Source: Micrococcus lacusdianchii (GTDB lineage Bacteria > Actinomycetota > Actinomycetes > Actinomycetales > Micrococcaceae). From it: DNA of 64,000 nucleotides. The stretch spans positions 1 through 64,000 of the forward strand of contig NZ_JAKNUW010000013.1 in the NCBI RefSeq assembly GCF_023155805.1, written 5' to 3'. Below the pieces are notes generated by a model that was given only the letters and a program-made list of their open reading frames with translations, searched no databases and had not been told where the DNA came from. Positions within the stretch are counted from its first letter, which is position 1. Every line of letters begins with the position of its first letter. This document shows positions 8,497 to 17,791 of this stretch, piece after piece. The translations under genes were made by a program, and so were the position numbers.

Positions 8497-9828
8497 CGAA
8501 CGGGGAGAGGCGAGGTGCCGGACCGCCAGCAGGACCATCCCCAGCCCGGCCACGGCCAGGGCCAGCCGCGCCCCCAGCACCCACCCGACCCCGAGGGCCG
8601 AGCCGGCGATCCCGCCCAGCAGCGTGGCCGGCGGCACGGACCCGCGGCTGAGGGTGCGGCGCATGGCCGTGACCCGTCCGAGCGCCCCGGGCGGGCACGC
8701 GCGGGCGAACACCGCCCCCTGGGTGACGTTGCCGAGCACGATGAAGAACCCCCACGCGGCGTTGCCGGCCAGCAGCCAGGCCGGGGCGTGCGCCCGGTCC
8801 GCCAGCGCCGCCACCAGCAGTCCCACGGCGACGACGCACCCCGTCGAACCGACGACGAGCACCGTCCGCTCCCCCAGCCGGCCGATCGCGCGACCCACCG
8901 CCGCCGACGCGGCCAGCGCCCCGACCGCCCCCGCCGTGAGCTGGAAACCGACGAACTCCGGCCCCAGCCGCAGGTCCGTGAGGATCCACACCGCCTCCAC
9001 GGGCGCGAACAGCGCCATCCCGACGTTGCCGACGGTGGACGCCAGCGTGAGCGCCCACAGCACCGGGGTGCGCCGCAGCGTGGTCCAGCCCTCGGCGGCC
9101 TCGGCGAGGAAGCGCCGCCACACGCCCAGGGTGGCGGCGGCCGCGGGGGCGTCGGGGTCGGCCTGCGGCACGTTCGCCCCGTCCTCGTCCCCGTCCACCG
9201 TCTCGGCGGCCGCCACCGGGGCCATCCGGACCGTGGCCGCGGTCAGCCCCGCCGCCGCCAGCAGCGCGGCCGCCAGCCCCGCCACCGGCCCCGCGCCGAG
9301 CGCACCCACGGCCAGGCCCGCCGCCGCGGGGACGGCGACACCCAGGGCCGCGTCCGCTGACTCGAGACGCGCGCTCAGGCGGGCGACGCCGTCGGGGCCC
9401 GTCACCCGCGGCACCAGCGTGGTCTGCGTGGTCTCGGCGAGCACGGTGAGCACACCGAGCCCGGCCATCACGGCGGCCAGGTGGGCGAAGGTGAGGGCGT
9501 CGAGGGCCCAGGCGGCGACGAGCGTGCCCAGCAGCGCCCCCTTGGCCAGCCCGGCACCGGCCAACAGCCGTGGGCTGAGGTGCCGGTCCACGAGGATGCC
9601 CAGCGGCACGCCCAGGAAGAGGAAGCCCAGGCCGGAGAGCGTCATGAGCACGCCCATCTCGGCGGCGCCCACGCCCAGGGCGAGGACGGCGATCACGTCC
9701 AGGGCGACGTCGGTGGCCGAGCGCCCGGCGGCGTCGAGGGCGTTGGCCGCCACGAGGCGGCGAGCGGAGCGGCGAGTGGACCCGTCGTCGGAGGCGGGCG
9801 GGACCGCCGGATGGGACGATGGGGCCAT
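8491..9828 (-). CDS. MFS transporter
   Basis: 445 residues with about 12 hydrophobic segments. TM1 begins at [20 protein letters not shown], the TM2-3 loop is [17 protein letters not shown] (the MFS G-x3-D-R motif), and there is a central cytoplasmic loop near residues 205-240 ([15 protein letters not shown]). This resembles enterobactin-exporter/macrolide-efflux-type MFS proteins with no further specificity. The ATG at 9828 overlaps the divergent dtd start by 2 nt, so a downstream start (for example GTG at LVAANALDA) is possible. Substrate unknown. Confidence 0.85.
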   Translation of the reverse strand: MAPSSHPAVPPASDDGSTRRSARRLVAANALDAAGRSATDVALDVIAVLALGVGAAEMGVLMTLSGLGFLFLGVPLGILVDRHLSPRLLAGAGLAKGALLGTLVAAWALDALTFAHLAAVMAGLGVLTVLAETTQTTLVPRVTGPDGVARLSARLESADAALGVAVPAAAGLAVGALGAGPVAGLAAALLAAAGLTAATVRMAPVAAAETVDGDEDGANVPQADPDAPAAAATLGVWRRFLAEAAEGWTTLRRTPVLWALTLASTVGNVGMALFAPVEAVWILTDLRLGPEFVGFQLTAGAVGALAASAAVGRAIGRLGERTVLVVGSTGCVVAVGLLVAALADRAHAPAWLLAGNAAWGFFIVLGNVTQGAVFARACPPGALGRVTAMRRTLSRGSVPPATLLGGIAGSALGVGWVLGARLALAVAGLGMVLLAVRHLASPRSG

Positions 9829-10279
9829 GCGTGCAGTATGTCAGCGAGCCCGGTCCGCGTCCGTGAGCGTCGGGGACGAGGTGGTCGGCGCCTTCGAGGG
9901 CGAGGGCCTCGTGGTCCTGCTCGGGGTGTCCGTCGAGGACACCGAGGCCGAGGCGGTGCAGACGGCCCGCAAGGTCGCCGGCCTGCGGATGCTCGACGGG
10001 GAGCGCTCCGTGGCCGACGCCGACGCGCCCGTCCTGGCGGTCAGCCAGTTCACGCTTTACGGGGACGTGCGCAAGGGGCGACGGCCCTCCTGGACGCGCG
10101 CGGCGAAGGGCGAGGCCGCCGAGCCCCTCTACGAGCGGTTCATGGCGGAGCTCGAGGCCGCGGGCGTGCGCGTGGAGCGCGGCGTGTTCGGCGCGGAGAT
10201 GGACGTGTCCCTCACCAACGCCGGTCCGTTCACGCTGATCGTGGACACGGACGACCTGGCGGCCCCGCGCCGGGGCTGA
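9827..10279 (+). CDS. dtd: D-aminoacyl-tRNA deacylase
   Basis: A 150-residue DTD with the N-terminus [15 protein letters not shown], the active-site motif SQFTL (73-77) and the cross-subunit motif NAGPFT (131-136; usually N-x-GPxT). It hydrolyses D-aminoacyl-tRNAs and also clears Gly-tRNA-Ala. The start ATG is fixed by homology and overlaps the divergent MFS ATG by 2 nt, leaving no room for a leader. A GACGAT -10-like box (9815-9820) 6 nt upstream fits leaderless transcription. Standard length. Confidence 0.95.
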   Translation: MRAVCQRARSASVSVGDEVVGAFEGEGLVVLLGVSVEDTEAEAVQTARKVAGLRMLDGERSVADADAPVLAVSQFTLYGDVRKGRRPSWTRAAKGEAAEPLYERFMAELEAAGVRVERGVFGAEMDVSLTNAGPFTLIVDTDDLAAPRRG

Positions 10280-10294
10280 GGGGCGGGGCGGAGG

Positions 10295-10516
10295 TCAGCC
10301 GCGGCGGCGGCGCGCCCACAGCGTGACCGCCACGACGCCGACGGCCAGCCCCACGCCCAGCGCGATGATCCACCGGACCCACCAGGGCCAGTCCGTGGCG
10401 ACGTCGATGAGCATCGACGCCAGGAAGGTGGCCAGGAGCGTGGGCAGCAGGCGCACCGACGTCGGGGGGACCCCTCCGGATCCCGCCGACACGCGGCGCT
10501 CGGGCTGGCCGGACAT
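10295..10516 (-). CDS. Small membrane protein downstream of aspS
   Basis: 73 residues with a Pro/Ser/Gly-rich N-terminus, then two hydrophobic helices (about 21-40, LLPTLLATFLASMLIDVA; about 47-67, WIIALGVGLAVGVVAVTLW) and an Arg-rich C-terminal cap. Its ATG overlaps the aspS stop by 1 nt, so it is very likely co-translated. It is convergent with dtd. No family recognised; small two-TM proteins at this site are plausible but functionally unknown. Confidence 0.65.
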   Translation of the reverse strand: MSGQPERRVSAGSGGVPPTSVRLLPTLLATFLASMLIDVATDWPWWVRWIIALGVGLAVGVVAVTLWARRRRG

Positions 10517-12387
10517 CAGCGCAGCTCCGCCTCGTCGGCCGCGGTCCGCTCGTCGTCGGCCTTGGCCTGGGCCTCGGCGCTCTTGTCCCCCGCGCCCTTC
10601 TTAGGCTCCGGCTTCGCGTCCACGCCGGCCTCCGTGCGCTGCTGCGCGGTGATGGGGGCCGGGGCGGCGGTCAGCGGGTCGTAGCCGCCGCCGGTCTTCG
10701 GGAACGCGATGACCTCGCGGATGGACTCGGTGCCGGCCAGCAGCGCCACCACACGGTCCCAGCCGAAGGCGATGCCGCCGTGCGGCGGGGCGCCGTACTT
10801 GAAGCCCTCGAGCAGGAAGCCGAACTTCTCCTGGGCGTCCTCCTCGGACAGGCCCATCACGCCGAAGACGCGCTTCTGCATCTCCTGCTGGTGGATGCGG
10901 ATGGAGCCGCCGCCGATCTCGTTGCCGTTGCAGACGATGTCGTAGGCGTAGGCCAGCGCGGAGCCCGGGTCGGTATCGAAGGTGTCCGCGAACTCCGGCT
11001 TCGGGGAGGTGAACGCGTGGTGCACGGCGGTCCACTTCCCGGAGCCCACGGCGACGTCGCCCGAGGCCACCGCGTCCGCGGCCGGCTCGAACAGGGGCGC
11101 GTCCACGACCCACACGAACGCCCAGTCGGCGTCCTTCGCGGCCACGCCGTCCCCGGCGTCGGTGAACAGCCCGCAGCGGCGGCCGATCTCCACGCGGGCC
11201 GCGCCGAGCAGGGCGCGGGACTCCTTGGGCTTGCCCGCGGCGAAGAACACGCAGTCGCCCGGGTTCGCGCCCACGGCGGCGGCCAGCCCGGCCTTCTCCT
11301 CCTCGGAGATGTTCTTGGAGACGGGGCCGGTGAGGGAGCCGTCGTCCTGGATGAGCACGTAGGCCAGGCCCTTCGCGCCGCGCTGCTTGGCCCACTCCTG
11401 CCAGGCATCCAGGGTGCGGCGGGCCTGGGAGGCACCGCCCGGCATCACGACGGCGCCGACGTACTCGTTCTGGAACACGCGGAACGGGGTGTCCTTGAAG
11501 TACTCGGTGAGGTCGGTCAGCTCGAGGCCGAAGCGCAGGTCCGGCTTGTCCGAGCCGTACTTCTCCATGGCCTCCGCGTAGGTCATGCGGCGGATCGGGG
11601 TCTCGACCTCCACGCCCACCAGCGCCCACAGGGCCTTGACGATGCGCTCGCCGAGAGAGATGACGTCGTCCTGCTCCACGAAGGAGGCCTCGATGTCCAG
11701 CTGCGTGAACTCCGGCTGGCGGTCCGCGCGGAAGTCCTCGTCGCGGTAGCAGCGGGCGATCTGGAAGTACTTCTCCACGCCGCCCACCTGCAGCAGCTGC
11801 TTGAACAGCTGGGGGGACTGCGGCAGGGCGTACCAGGAGCCGGGCGCCAGGCGGGCCGGCACCAGGAAGTCACGGGCGCCCTCCGGAGTGGAGCGCGTGA
11901 GGGTGGGGGTCTCCACCTCGATGAAGCCGTCCTCGTGCAGCAGCTGCCGGGCCACGCGGTTGGCCTCCGAGCGCAGGCGCAGGATCCGGCCCGGCTCCGG
12001 GCGGCGCAGGTCCAGGTAGCGGTGGCGCAGGCGCGCCTCCTCGCCCACCTCGACGTGCTCGTCGATCTGGAACGGCAGGGCGGCGGCGGTGTTCAGGACG
12101 GTGACCGTCTCGGCGATCAGCTCGACCTCGCCCGTGGGCAGGTTCGGGTTCTCGTTGCCCTCCGGGCGGCGCTCCACGGTGCCGCTGACCTGCAGGACCC
12201 ACTCGTTGCGCAGCGGGTCGAAGTCGGCCTCATCGCGGACGACCACCTGGGCGCGGCCCGACGCGTCGCGCAGGTCCACGAAGGCGACGCCGCCGTGGTC
12301 GCGCCGCTTCGCCACCCAGCCGGTGACGGTGACGGTCTGGCCGATGAGCGAGGCGTTGAGCTCGCCGAGATGGTGGGTGCGCAGCAC
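10516..12387 (-). CDS. aspS: Aspartate--tRNA(Asp/Asn) ligase, probably non-discriminating
   Basis: A 623-residue bacterial-type AspRS. It has the OB-fold anticodon domain (1-110), motif 2 [21 protein letters not shown], a GAD-domain insert and motif 3 [15 protein letters not shown]. After motif 3 it ends in a Lys/Glu/Ala-rich tail ([20 protein letters not shown]) beyond the usual length. The anticodon-domain loop reads [10 protein letters not shown]: His in place of the Leu of E. coli AspRS is a trait of non-discriminating enzymes that also make Asp-tRNA-Asn for GatCAB. The start is GTG 12387 (GAGAGGA upstream). Leader about 90 nt from a TAGACT box. Confidence 0.96.
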   Translation of the reverse strand: MLRTHHLGELNASLIGQTVTVTGWVAKRRDHGGVAFVDLRDASGRAQVVVRDEADFDPLRNEWVLQVSGTVERRPEGNENPNLPTGEVELIAETVTVLNTAAALPFQIDEHVEVGEEARLRHRYLDLRRPEPGRILRLRSEANRVARQLLHEDGFIEVETPTLTRSTPEGARDFLVPARLAPGSWYALPQSPQLFKQLLQVGGVEKYFQIARCYRDEDFRADRQPEFTQLDIEASFVEQDDVISLGERIVKALWALVGVEVETPIRRMTYAEAMEKYGSDKPDLRFGLELTDLTEYFKDTPFRVFQNEYVGAVVMPGGASQARRTLDAWQEWAKQRGAKGLAYVLIQDDGSLTGPVSKNISEEEKAGLAAAVGANPGDCVFFAAGKPKESRALLGAARVEIGRRCGLFTDAGDGVAAKDADWAFVWVVDAPLFEPAADAVASGDVAVGSGKWTAVHHAFTSPKPEFADTFDTDPGSALAYAYDIVCNGNEIGGGSIRIHQQEMQKRVFGVMGLSEEDAQEKFGFLLEGFKYGAPPHGGIAFGWDRVVALLAGTESIREVIAFPKTGGGYDPLTAAPAPITAQQRTEAGVDAKPEPKKGAGDKSAEAQAKADDERTAADEAELR

Positions 12388-12485
12388 GAGGCTTCCTCTC
12401 CGTCCGGGTCACGGACGATGTGCGGGGTTCATGTCGTGGTCGATCCGGTGTGGTACCCGTGTGGGGCGCGGATCGCGTCGGCCCC

Positions 12486-12491
12486 AGTCTA
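12486..12491 (-). promoter_or_regulatory. aspS: -10 element (TAGACT) candidate for aspS
   Basis: TAGACT lies 99 nt upstream of the aspS GTG on the minus strand. The same hexamer precedes hisS, rel and yajC in this window. No clear -35. Confidence 0.45.
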
Positions 12492-12569
12492 CGGGGACGC
12501 CCGGCCCGGGCACCGACCGCCCGCCGCCCCCGTCCCGACCCCGTGCCCGCCCCCGACGAGAGGACCTCC

Positions 12570-13838
12570 ATGACCCCCACCCTGCAGCGCCGCCTGACCC
12601 TGCCCGGGGCCCTCGCCATCGGCGTGGGCTCCATGGTGGGCGCCGGCGTCTTCACCTCCCTCGGCCTCGCCGCGCTGCTGACCGGCGGGCGCGTGGGTCC
12701 GCTCGTGGCGGCCCTGGTGCTGGCGGCCGTGGTGGCCACGTGCAACGCGATCTCCACCGCCCAGCTCGCGGCCGTCCACCCCGCCTCGGGCGGCACCTAC
12801 GTCTACGGGCGCCGGCAGCTGAGCCCCCTGGCCGGGTTCGTGGCCGGCTGGGGCTTCGTCACCGGCAAGACGGCCTCTGTGGCCGCCATGGCGACGACGG
12901 CGGGCCTCTACCTCTTCCCCGGCTCCCCCCTCGGTGCGCGCCTGACGGGCGTGGCCGCCGTCGTGGTCCTGACGGCCGTGGCGCTAAGGGGGATCACCCG
13001 CACGGCGCAGGCGACCGTGGCGATCCTGGTTCCCGTGCTGCTGATCCTGGGCCTGGCCGTCGTGTCCGGGCTGGCCCTCGGGGAGGCCGGCCGGACGCCG
13101 GGGTTCGACCCGGCGGCGCTGGACCTCGGCGGGGTCCTGGCCGCCGCGGGCGTGCTGTTCTTCGCGTTCGCCGGGTACGCCCGCGTGGCCACGATGGGCG
13201 AGGAGGTCGTGGACCCGGAGCGGACCATCCCGCGGGCCGTGCTCGGGGCGCTGGGGTTCACGGTGGTCCTCTACGGCCTGCTCACCTGGGCCCTCGTGAG
13301 CGCGCTCGGCGCCCATGGCCTGGCCATGGCCGACGCGCCGGTTCGAGCCGGTCTCGAGGCATCCCTGGGGCCCGGCTGGGGCTGGCTCGCCGTCGTGGGG
13401 GCGGTCCTGGCCTCCGCCGGGGCCATGCTGAACCTGCTGGCCGGGATCTCCCGGACGGCCCTGGCCATGGCGCGGGAGGGCGACCTGCCCGGCCGCCTCG
13501 CGACCGTCGGCGAGCGCACCGGGACGCCGTGGGTCGGGCAGCTGGCGGTGGCCGTCGTCGTGATCCTGCTGGTGCTGGCCACGGACGTGCTGACGATCGT
13601 CGGCTTCAGCTCGTTCGGGGTCCTCGTGTACTACGCCGTGGCGAACCTCGCGGCGCTCACGCTGCGCCCCGAGCAGCGGGCCGTGCGCGTGCCCCGGGCC
13701 GTGAACGTCCTCGGCCTGGTGCTGTGCCTCGTGATCGCGTTCACCCTGCCGGCGGTGTCCGTGGCGGCCATGGTCGGCGTGTTCCTGGTCGGCGTCGGGG
13801 GACGCTGGTTCCTGCAGACGCGCCGCCCGGGCCGGTGA
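12570..13838 (+). CDS. APC-superfamily amino acid permease
   Basis: 422 residues with about 12 TM helices. TM1 carries the APC signature IGVGSMVGAGVFTSLG, which contacts the substrate backbone. STAQLAAVHPASGGTYVYGR and FFAFAGYARVATMGEEVVDPERTIPRAVLGAL in the TM3 and TM6 regions are strongly conserved in APC transporters. It probably imports or exchanges an amino acid; specificity cannot be read. It stands alone between the divergent aspS and convergent hisS genes. The start ATG 12570 follows GAGAGGACCTCC. Its insertion separates aspS from hisS, which are neighbours in many relatives. Confidence 0.9.
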   Translation: MTPTLQRRLTLPGALAIGVGSMVGAGVFTSLGLAALLTGGRVGPLVAALVLAAVVATCNAISTAQLAAVHPASGGTYVYGRRQLSPLAGFVAGWGFVTGKTASVAAMATTAGLYLFPGSPLGARLTGVAAVVVLTAVALRGITRTAQATVAILVPVLLILGLAVVSGLALGEAGRTPGFDPAALDLGGVLAAAGVLFFAFAGYARVATMGEEVVDPERTIPRAVLGALGFTVVLYGLLTWALVSALGAHGLAMADAPVRAGLEASLGPGWGWLAVVGAVLASAGAMLNLLAGISRTALAMAREGDLPGRLATVGERTGTPWVGQLAVAVVVILLVLATDVLTIVGFSSFGVLVYYAVANLAALTLRPEQRAVRVPRAVNVLGLVLCLVIAFTLPAVSVAAMVGVFLVGVGGRWFLQTRRPGR

Positions 13839-13875
13839 GGGAGCTGCCCGCCCGCCCGCGCGACGACGGCGCCGG

Positions 13876-15243
13876 TCACTCCCCCGTGCGCGTCACCTGC
13901 GGCACGAGGTCCTCGGCCGGCGGGGCCCAGGTGGCAGCGTCGGCGGCGACCTGCTCGCCGGAGCGGATGTCCTTGACCTCGTCGGACGCGCCGTCCGCGC
14001 CGAGGAACCAGACGTAGGGGATGCCGCGGCGGGCGGCGTGCTTGATCTGCTTTCCGAACTTCTCGGCGGACACGGCCACCTCGGCCGCGATCCCCCGCCC
14101 GCGCAGCGCCGCGGCGACGTCCTGGCCGCGGGCCCAGTCGTCGTCGTGGGTCAGGGCGACGTAGACCGCGGTGGGCACGGAGCGCGAGGCCGCGGCCATC
14201 TCCTGAGAGAGCATGCGCATCACCAGGCGGGTCACACCGATGGACAGACCCACGCCCGGGAACACGCGGTTCCCCTTGGACGCGAGCGCGTCGTAGCGGC
14301 CGCCCGAGCAGATGGACCCGAGCTGCTCGTGGCCCACCAGCACGGTCTCGTAGACGGTGCCCGTGTAGTAGTCCAGGCCGCGCGCGATGGACAGGTCCGC
14401 CACCGCACGCCCCGGGGCGCGCCGGTGCAGGGTGCCGACGACGTCGGCCAGCTCCGTCAGGCCCTCCTCCAGCAGCGGGTGCTCCACGCCGAGGGCCCGG
14501 ACCTGCTCCACAAAGGCCGTGTCCGGGGTGCGGATCTCCGCCAGCGCGAGGGCCTGCCGGGCCTGCTCCTCGGTCGCGCCGACCTCCTCCTGCAGCAGGC
14601 GGGCCACCTCCTCGACCCCGACCTTCTCGAGCTTGTCGATATTGCGCAGGACACCGGTCGTGTCCTCCAGGCCGATGCCGCGGTAGAACCCCTCGGCGAG
14701 CTTGCGGTTGTTCACGCGGATGAGGAAGTCGCCGATCGGCAGGGCGCCGAGCGCCTCGGCCATCACGAGGGCGACGTCGGCGTCGTACCGCGGGGAGAGC
14801 ACGCCGTCGCCGACGACGTCGATGTCCGCCTGCGTGAACTCACGGGCCCGGCCCTCCTGGGGGCGCTCGCCGCGCCACACCTTCTGGATCTGGTGGCGGC
14901 GGAACGGGAAGGCCAGGTGGCCGGCGTTCTCCACCACGTAGCGGGCGAAGGGCACGGTGAGGTCGAAGTGCAGGGCCAGACGCTTGGGGTCGGCGGGGTC
15001 CTTGGCCTGCCGCACGCCGTCGGCGACCTCCTGGTCCTCGGCCAGGCGGGAGACGGCGTACACCTCCTTGTCCACCTCGCCCTTGCGCAGCAGCTGGCCC
15101 AGGGTCTCGACGGCGCGCGTCTCGATCCCGGCGAAGCCGTGCAGCTCGAAGGTCCGCCGCAGGGTGTCCAACACGTGCTGCTCCACGATGCGCTCGGCGG
15201 GGAGCCACTCGTGGAAGCCGGACAGCGACTGCTTGCGGGACAT
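13876..15243 (-). CDS. hisS: Histidine--tRNA ligase
   Basis: A 455-residue class II HisRS. Motif 2 is VWRGERPQEGRAREFTQADID, the HisA motif ARGLDYYTGTVYE and the second histidine loop GSICSGGRYDALA. It ends with an anticodon-binding alpha/beta domain (about 365-455). The start ATG 15243 has AAGGAG 5 nt upstream; upstream in-frame codons do not align with the family. A TAGACT -10 box near 15330 drives it, divergent from the DUF349 gene. It charges tRNA-His in the cytosol. Confidence 0.97.
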   Translation of the reverse strand: MSRKQSLSGFHEWLPAERIVEQHVLDTLRRTFELHGFAGIETRAVETLGQLLRKGEVDKEVYAVSRLAEDQEVADGVRQAKDPADPKRLALHFDLTVPFARYVVENAGHLAFPFRRHQIQKVWRGERPQEGRAREFTQADIDVVGDGVLSPRYDADVALVMAEALGALPIGDFLIRVNNRKLAEGFYRGIGLEDTTGVLRNIDKLEKVGVEEVARLLQEEVGATEEQARQALALAEIRTPDTAFVEQVRALGVEHPLLEEGLTELADVVGTLHRRAPGRAVADLSIARGLDYYTGTVYETVLVGHEQLGSICSGGRYDALASKGNRVFPGVGLSIGVTRLVMRMLSQEMAAASRSVPTAVYVALTHDDDWARGQDVAAALRGRGIAAEVAVSAEKFGKQIKHAARRGIPYVWFLGADGASDEVKDIRSGEQVAADAATWAPPAEDLVPQVTRTGE

Positions 15244-15324
15244 GGGGCTCCTTCGTCGTCGGTGCGGGGCATGGCCCAGCGGCGCAGACGTGGGGCCCGC
15301 CAGCGCCCGGGCCGTGGTCCGCAC

Positions 15325-15360
15325 AGTCTAGGGGCGGGGCGGGGGTCCGGCCGGTACGCT
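15325..15360. promoter_or_regulatory. Divergent promoter pair hisS / DUF349 gene
   Basis: On the minus strand TAGACT (15330-15325) faces hisS, with a leader of about 75 nt. On the plus strand TACGCT (15355-15360) faces the DUF349 gene, with a leader of about 63 nt. Both fit TANNNT; -35 boxes are not evident. Confidence 0.45.
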
Positions 15361-15429
15361 GGCCCTGTTCGTGTCCATCCCCACCGCCGCGCATCCCGGC
15401 GCGGTGCACAGTCAGGGAGAGTTCCAGCG

Positions 15430-17025
15430 GTGACCCACCAGCATCAGTCCGACGACCAGCAGACCCCCGCCGCCGACGAGGCGCCGGCGGCTGCCGCCCT
15501 GCCGCCCGAGGCACGCCCGCTGCCCGAGATCCTTCCGGACGCCTCCGCCCACGGCTCGGACGAGTCCGCCGAGGACACCGCTCCGACCTCGCAGGACGAG
15601 GCCGCCCCGGCTGAGGACCTGGCCGCCGCGCCCGCCCCCGCGGAGGAGCCGGCCACCGCCCCCTCGGCCCCCGTCGCCCCTTCCCCGGCCGCCCTGAAGC
15701 CCTCACCGGCCCAGGCCCGCCCCGCGAAGGCCGCCGCGCCCGTCGCCCCGGCCCCCGCCGTGCCGCCCACCCCGCTGGAGGAGGCCGCCGCGTTCGCCCG
15801 CGTCTCGGAGGACGGCCACGTCACCCTGCTGGACGGCGAGGAGGAGGTGGCGGTGGGTCAGGTCCCGGACGCCACCGAGCAGGACGCCCTGGCCTACTTC
15901 GTGCGCAAGTACGACGACGTCCGCGCCCAGATGGCCCTGTTCGAGCAGCGCATCGCCGCGGGCGCCCCCTCCTCGGAGCTGGGCAAGGCCCTCGGCCAGA
16001 TGACCGCCGCGGTGCAGGAGCGCCACATGGTGGGCGACGTCGCCACGCTGCGCACCCGACTGGCCGCGCTGGAGACCCTGCTGGGCGACTACCGCATCGC
16101 CGAGCAGGAGAAGCGCCAGGCGGCCCAGGCCGAGCAGCGCGCCGCGCGCGAGGCGATCGTGGCCGAGGCAGAGCAGTACGCCGCGACGCCCGCCGAGCGC
16201 ATGCCGTGGAAGCAGGCCTCCCACCGCATGGCGGAGCTCTTCGACGAGTGGAAGGCCGCGCAGAAGGCCGGCCCGCGCCTGTCCAAGTCGGTCGAGGACG
16301 GCCTGTGGAAGCGCTTCCGCGGCGCCCGCACGCAGTTCGACAAGACGCGCCGCGCCCACTTCTCCCAGCTGGATGCGAAGTCCGCGGAGGCCAAGCAGGT
16401 CAAGGAGCGCCTGATCGCCCGCGCCGAGGAGCTCTCCTCGTCAACCGACTGGGGCGTCACCGCGGGCAAGTACCGCGACCTGATGGACGAGTGGAAGCGC
16501 GCCCCGCGGGCCTCCCGCAAGGAGGACGACGCGCTGTGGGCCCGGTTCCGTGCCGCGCAGGACGTCTTCTTCGCCGCCCGCAAGGCGGAGAACGCGCAGA
16601 TCGACCAGGAGTTCGGCGAGAACCTCAAGGTCAAGGAGCAGATCCTGGCGGACGGTCAGAAGCTGCTGCCGTTCACGGACGTGAAGGCCGGCCGGCGGGC
16701 GCTCAACGAGCTGCGCGGCCGGTGGGAGGAGGCCGGCAAGGTCCCCCGCGGAGACATCCGCCGGATGGAGGAGGGCTTCCGCAAGCTCGAGGACGCCCTC
16801 AAGCAGGCCGAGAACGAGCACTGGCGCCGCACCGACCCCGAGACGAAGGCCCGCACGAACTCGGCCCTCACCCAGCTCGAGGAGACCATCGCGGGGCTCG
16901 AGGCCGACCTCGAGAAGGCCAAGGCCAAGGGCGATCAGAAGGCCATCGCCCGGGCCCAGGACGCCCTGGACGCCCGCCTGCAGTGGAAGTCCGCCCTGGA
17001 GGCCTCCGCCTCCGAGCTGCGCTGA
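15430..17025 (+). CDS. DUF349 domain-containing coiled-coil protein
   Basis: 531 residues from GTG 15430 (AGGGAGAG upstream). Residues 1-125 are Ala/Pro/Glu-rich and probably disordered. From about 200 onward the protein is helical with repeated DUF349 units centred on W-K-x-A motifs: PWKQASHRMAELFDEWKAA, LWKRFRGARTQFDKTRRAHF, LMDEWKRAPRASRKEDDALW, RGRWEEAGKVPRGDIRRMEE. It ends in a coiled coil (LTQLEETIAGLEADLEKAKA). DUF349 proteins have no settled biochemical role. It sits between hisS and rel, as in many actinobacteria, and is followed by a terminator. Confidence 0.9.
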   Translation: MTHQHQSDDQQTPAADEAPAAAALPPEARPLPEILPDASAHGSDESAEDTAPTSQDEAAPAEDLAAAPAPAEEPATAPSAPVAPSPAALKPSPAQARPAKAAAPVAPAPAVPPTPLEEAAAFARVSEDGHVTLLDGEEEVAVGQVPDATEQDALAYFVRKYDDVRAQMALFEQRIAAGAPSSELGKALGQMTAAVQERHMVGDVATLRTRLAALETLLGDYRIAEQEKRQAAQAEQRAAREAIVAEAEQYAATPAERMPWKQASHRMAELFDEWKAAQKAGPRLSKSVEDGLWKRFRGARTQFDKTRRAHFSQLDAKSAEAKQVKERLIARAEELSSSTDWGVTAGKYRDLMDEWKRAPRASRKEDDALWARFRAAQDVFFAARKAENAQIDQEFGENLKVKEQILADGQKLLPFTDVKAGRRALNELRGRWEEAGKVPRGDIRRMEEGFRKLEDALKQAENEHWRRTDPETKARTNSALTQLEETIAGLEADLEKAKAKGDQKAIARAQDALDARLQWKSALEASASELR

Positions 17026-17056
17026 TCTCCGCTCCTCCGGGCTCGGACCCGTCCCG

Positions 17057-17100
17057 CAGCCCCCGCCGCGCGCCTGTCCACAGGCACCCGGCGGGGGCTG
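17057..17100 (+). terminator. Hairpin terminator after the DUF349 gene
   Basis: Perfect 11-bp outer stem (17057-17067 with 17090-17100) plus an inner GCCTG/CAGGC stem, 31 nt past the stop. No T-tract. Confidence 0.6.
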
Positions 17101-17124
17101 CTGACGTCCTGGCAGGATGCCCGC

Positions 17125-17769
17125 ATGGAGACGACCCACGCGCAGCGGATCGACGACGGCGGCGCGCCGCCCATCTGGTCCCTCACCGAGGGCCTGCTGC
17201 TGGCCGGGGAGTGCTTCACCGCCGCAGAGCTGCGGGTGCTGGCGGCCCGTGGGGCGGTCGAGGAGGTGCTGCCGGGCGTCTTCCGTCCCGCGGACGGGCC
17301 CTCGCGTCCCGCCGAGCGGGCCCGGGCACTGGGCCTGCTGTGCGCACCCGTGCTCGCCGCCGGGTGGACGGCCATCGGACCGTCGGCGGCGTGGGTGCAC
17401 ACCGGTGGCACGCCTCCCGCCCGGGTGCACGCGGCCGTCCCCCACTTCCACCGCCGACCCGCGGGCGGTCCGGGCGTGCCCTTCACGCTCGTGCAGTCGG
17501 ACGTCGCGGCGAGCCCGGACGGCTTGGCCCCGGCCGAGCCGGACGTCCGGCGCGTGGGCGGCGTGCGGGTCACCACCCCCGCGCGCACCGTGGAGGACCT
17601 CCTGCTGACCGGGGACCCGGACCACACCCGCCGGGCGGCCCGGCTCATCGCCCGCCACGGGGCCGCGGGCCTGCGGGAGCGGCTCGCCCGCCCGAGCCGA
17701 CGGCCGGGGGCGGTGGGCGCCCGACGCCGGCTCGCCCAGCTGCTGGAGGCCCTCGAGGCGCCGGCCTGA
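17125..17769 (+). CDS. AbiEi antitoxin-like protein, no toxin partner
   Basis: 214 residues. The N-terminal half looks like a degenerate winged-helix region (LTEGLLLAGECFTAAELRVL, then RGAVEEVLPGVFRPAD). The second half has the VRRVGGVRVTTPARTVEDLL stretch typical of the AbiEi (type IV antitoxin) C-terminal domain and its many solitary homologues. No AbiEii nucleotidyltransferase toxin is nearby, and base composition matches the neighbours. It is more likely a domesticated regulator than an active antitoxin. Assignment is by motif resemblance only. Confidence 0.6.
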   Translation: METTHAQRIDDGGAPPIWSLTEGLLLAGECFTAAELRVLAARGAVEEVLPGVFRPADGPSRPAERARALGLLCAPVLAAGWTAIGPSAAWVHTGGTPPARVHAAVPHFHRRPAGGPGVPFTLVQSDVAASPDGLAPAEPDVRRVGGVRVTTPARTVEDLLLTGDPDHTRRAARLIARHGAAGLRERLARPSRRPGAVGARRRLAQLLEALEAPA

Positions 17770-17791
17770 CCGGCCGTCGGGCGCCCTCTGC

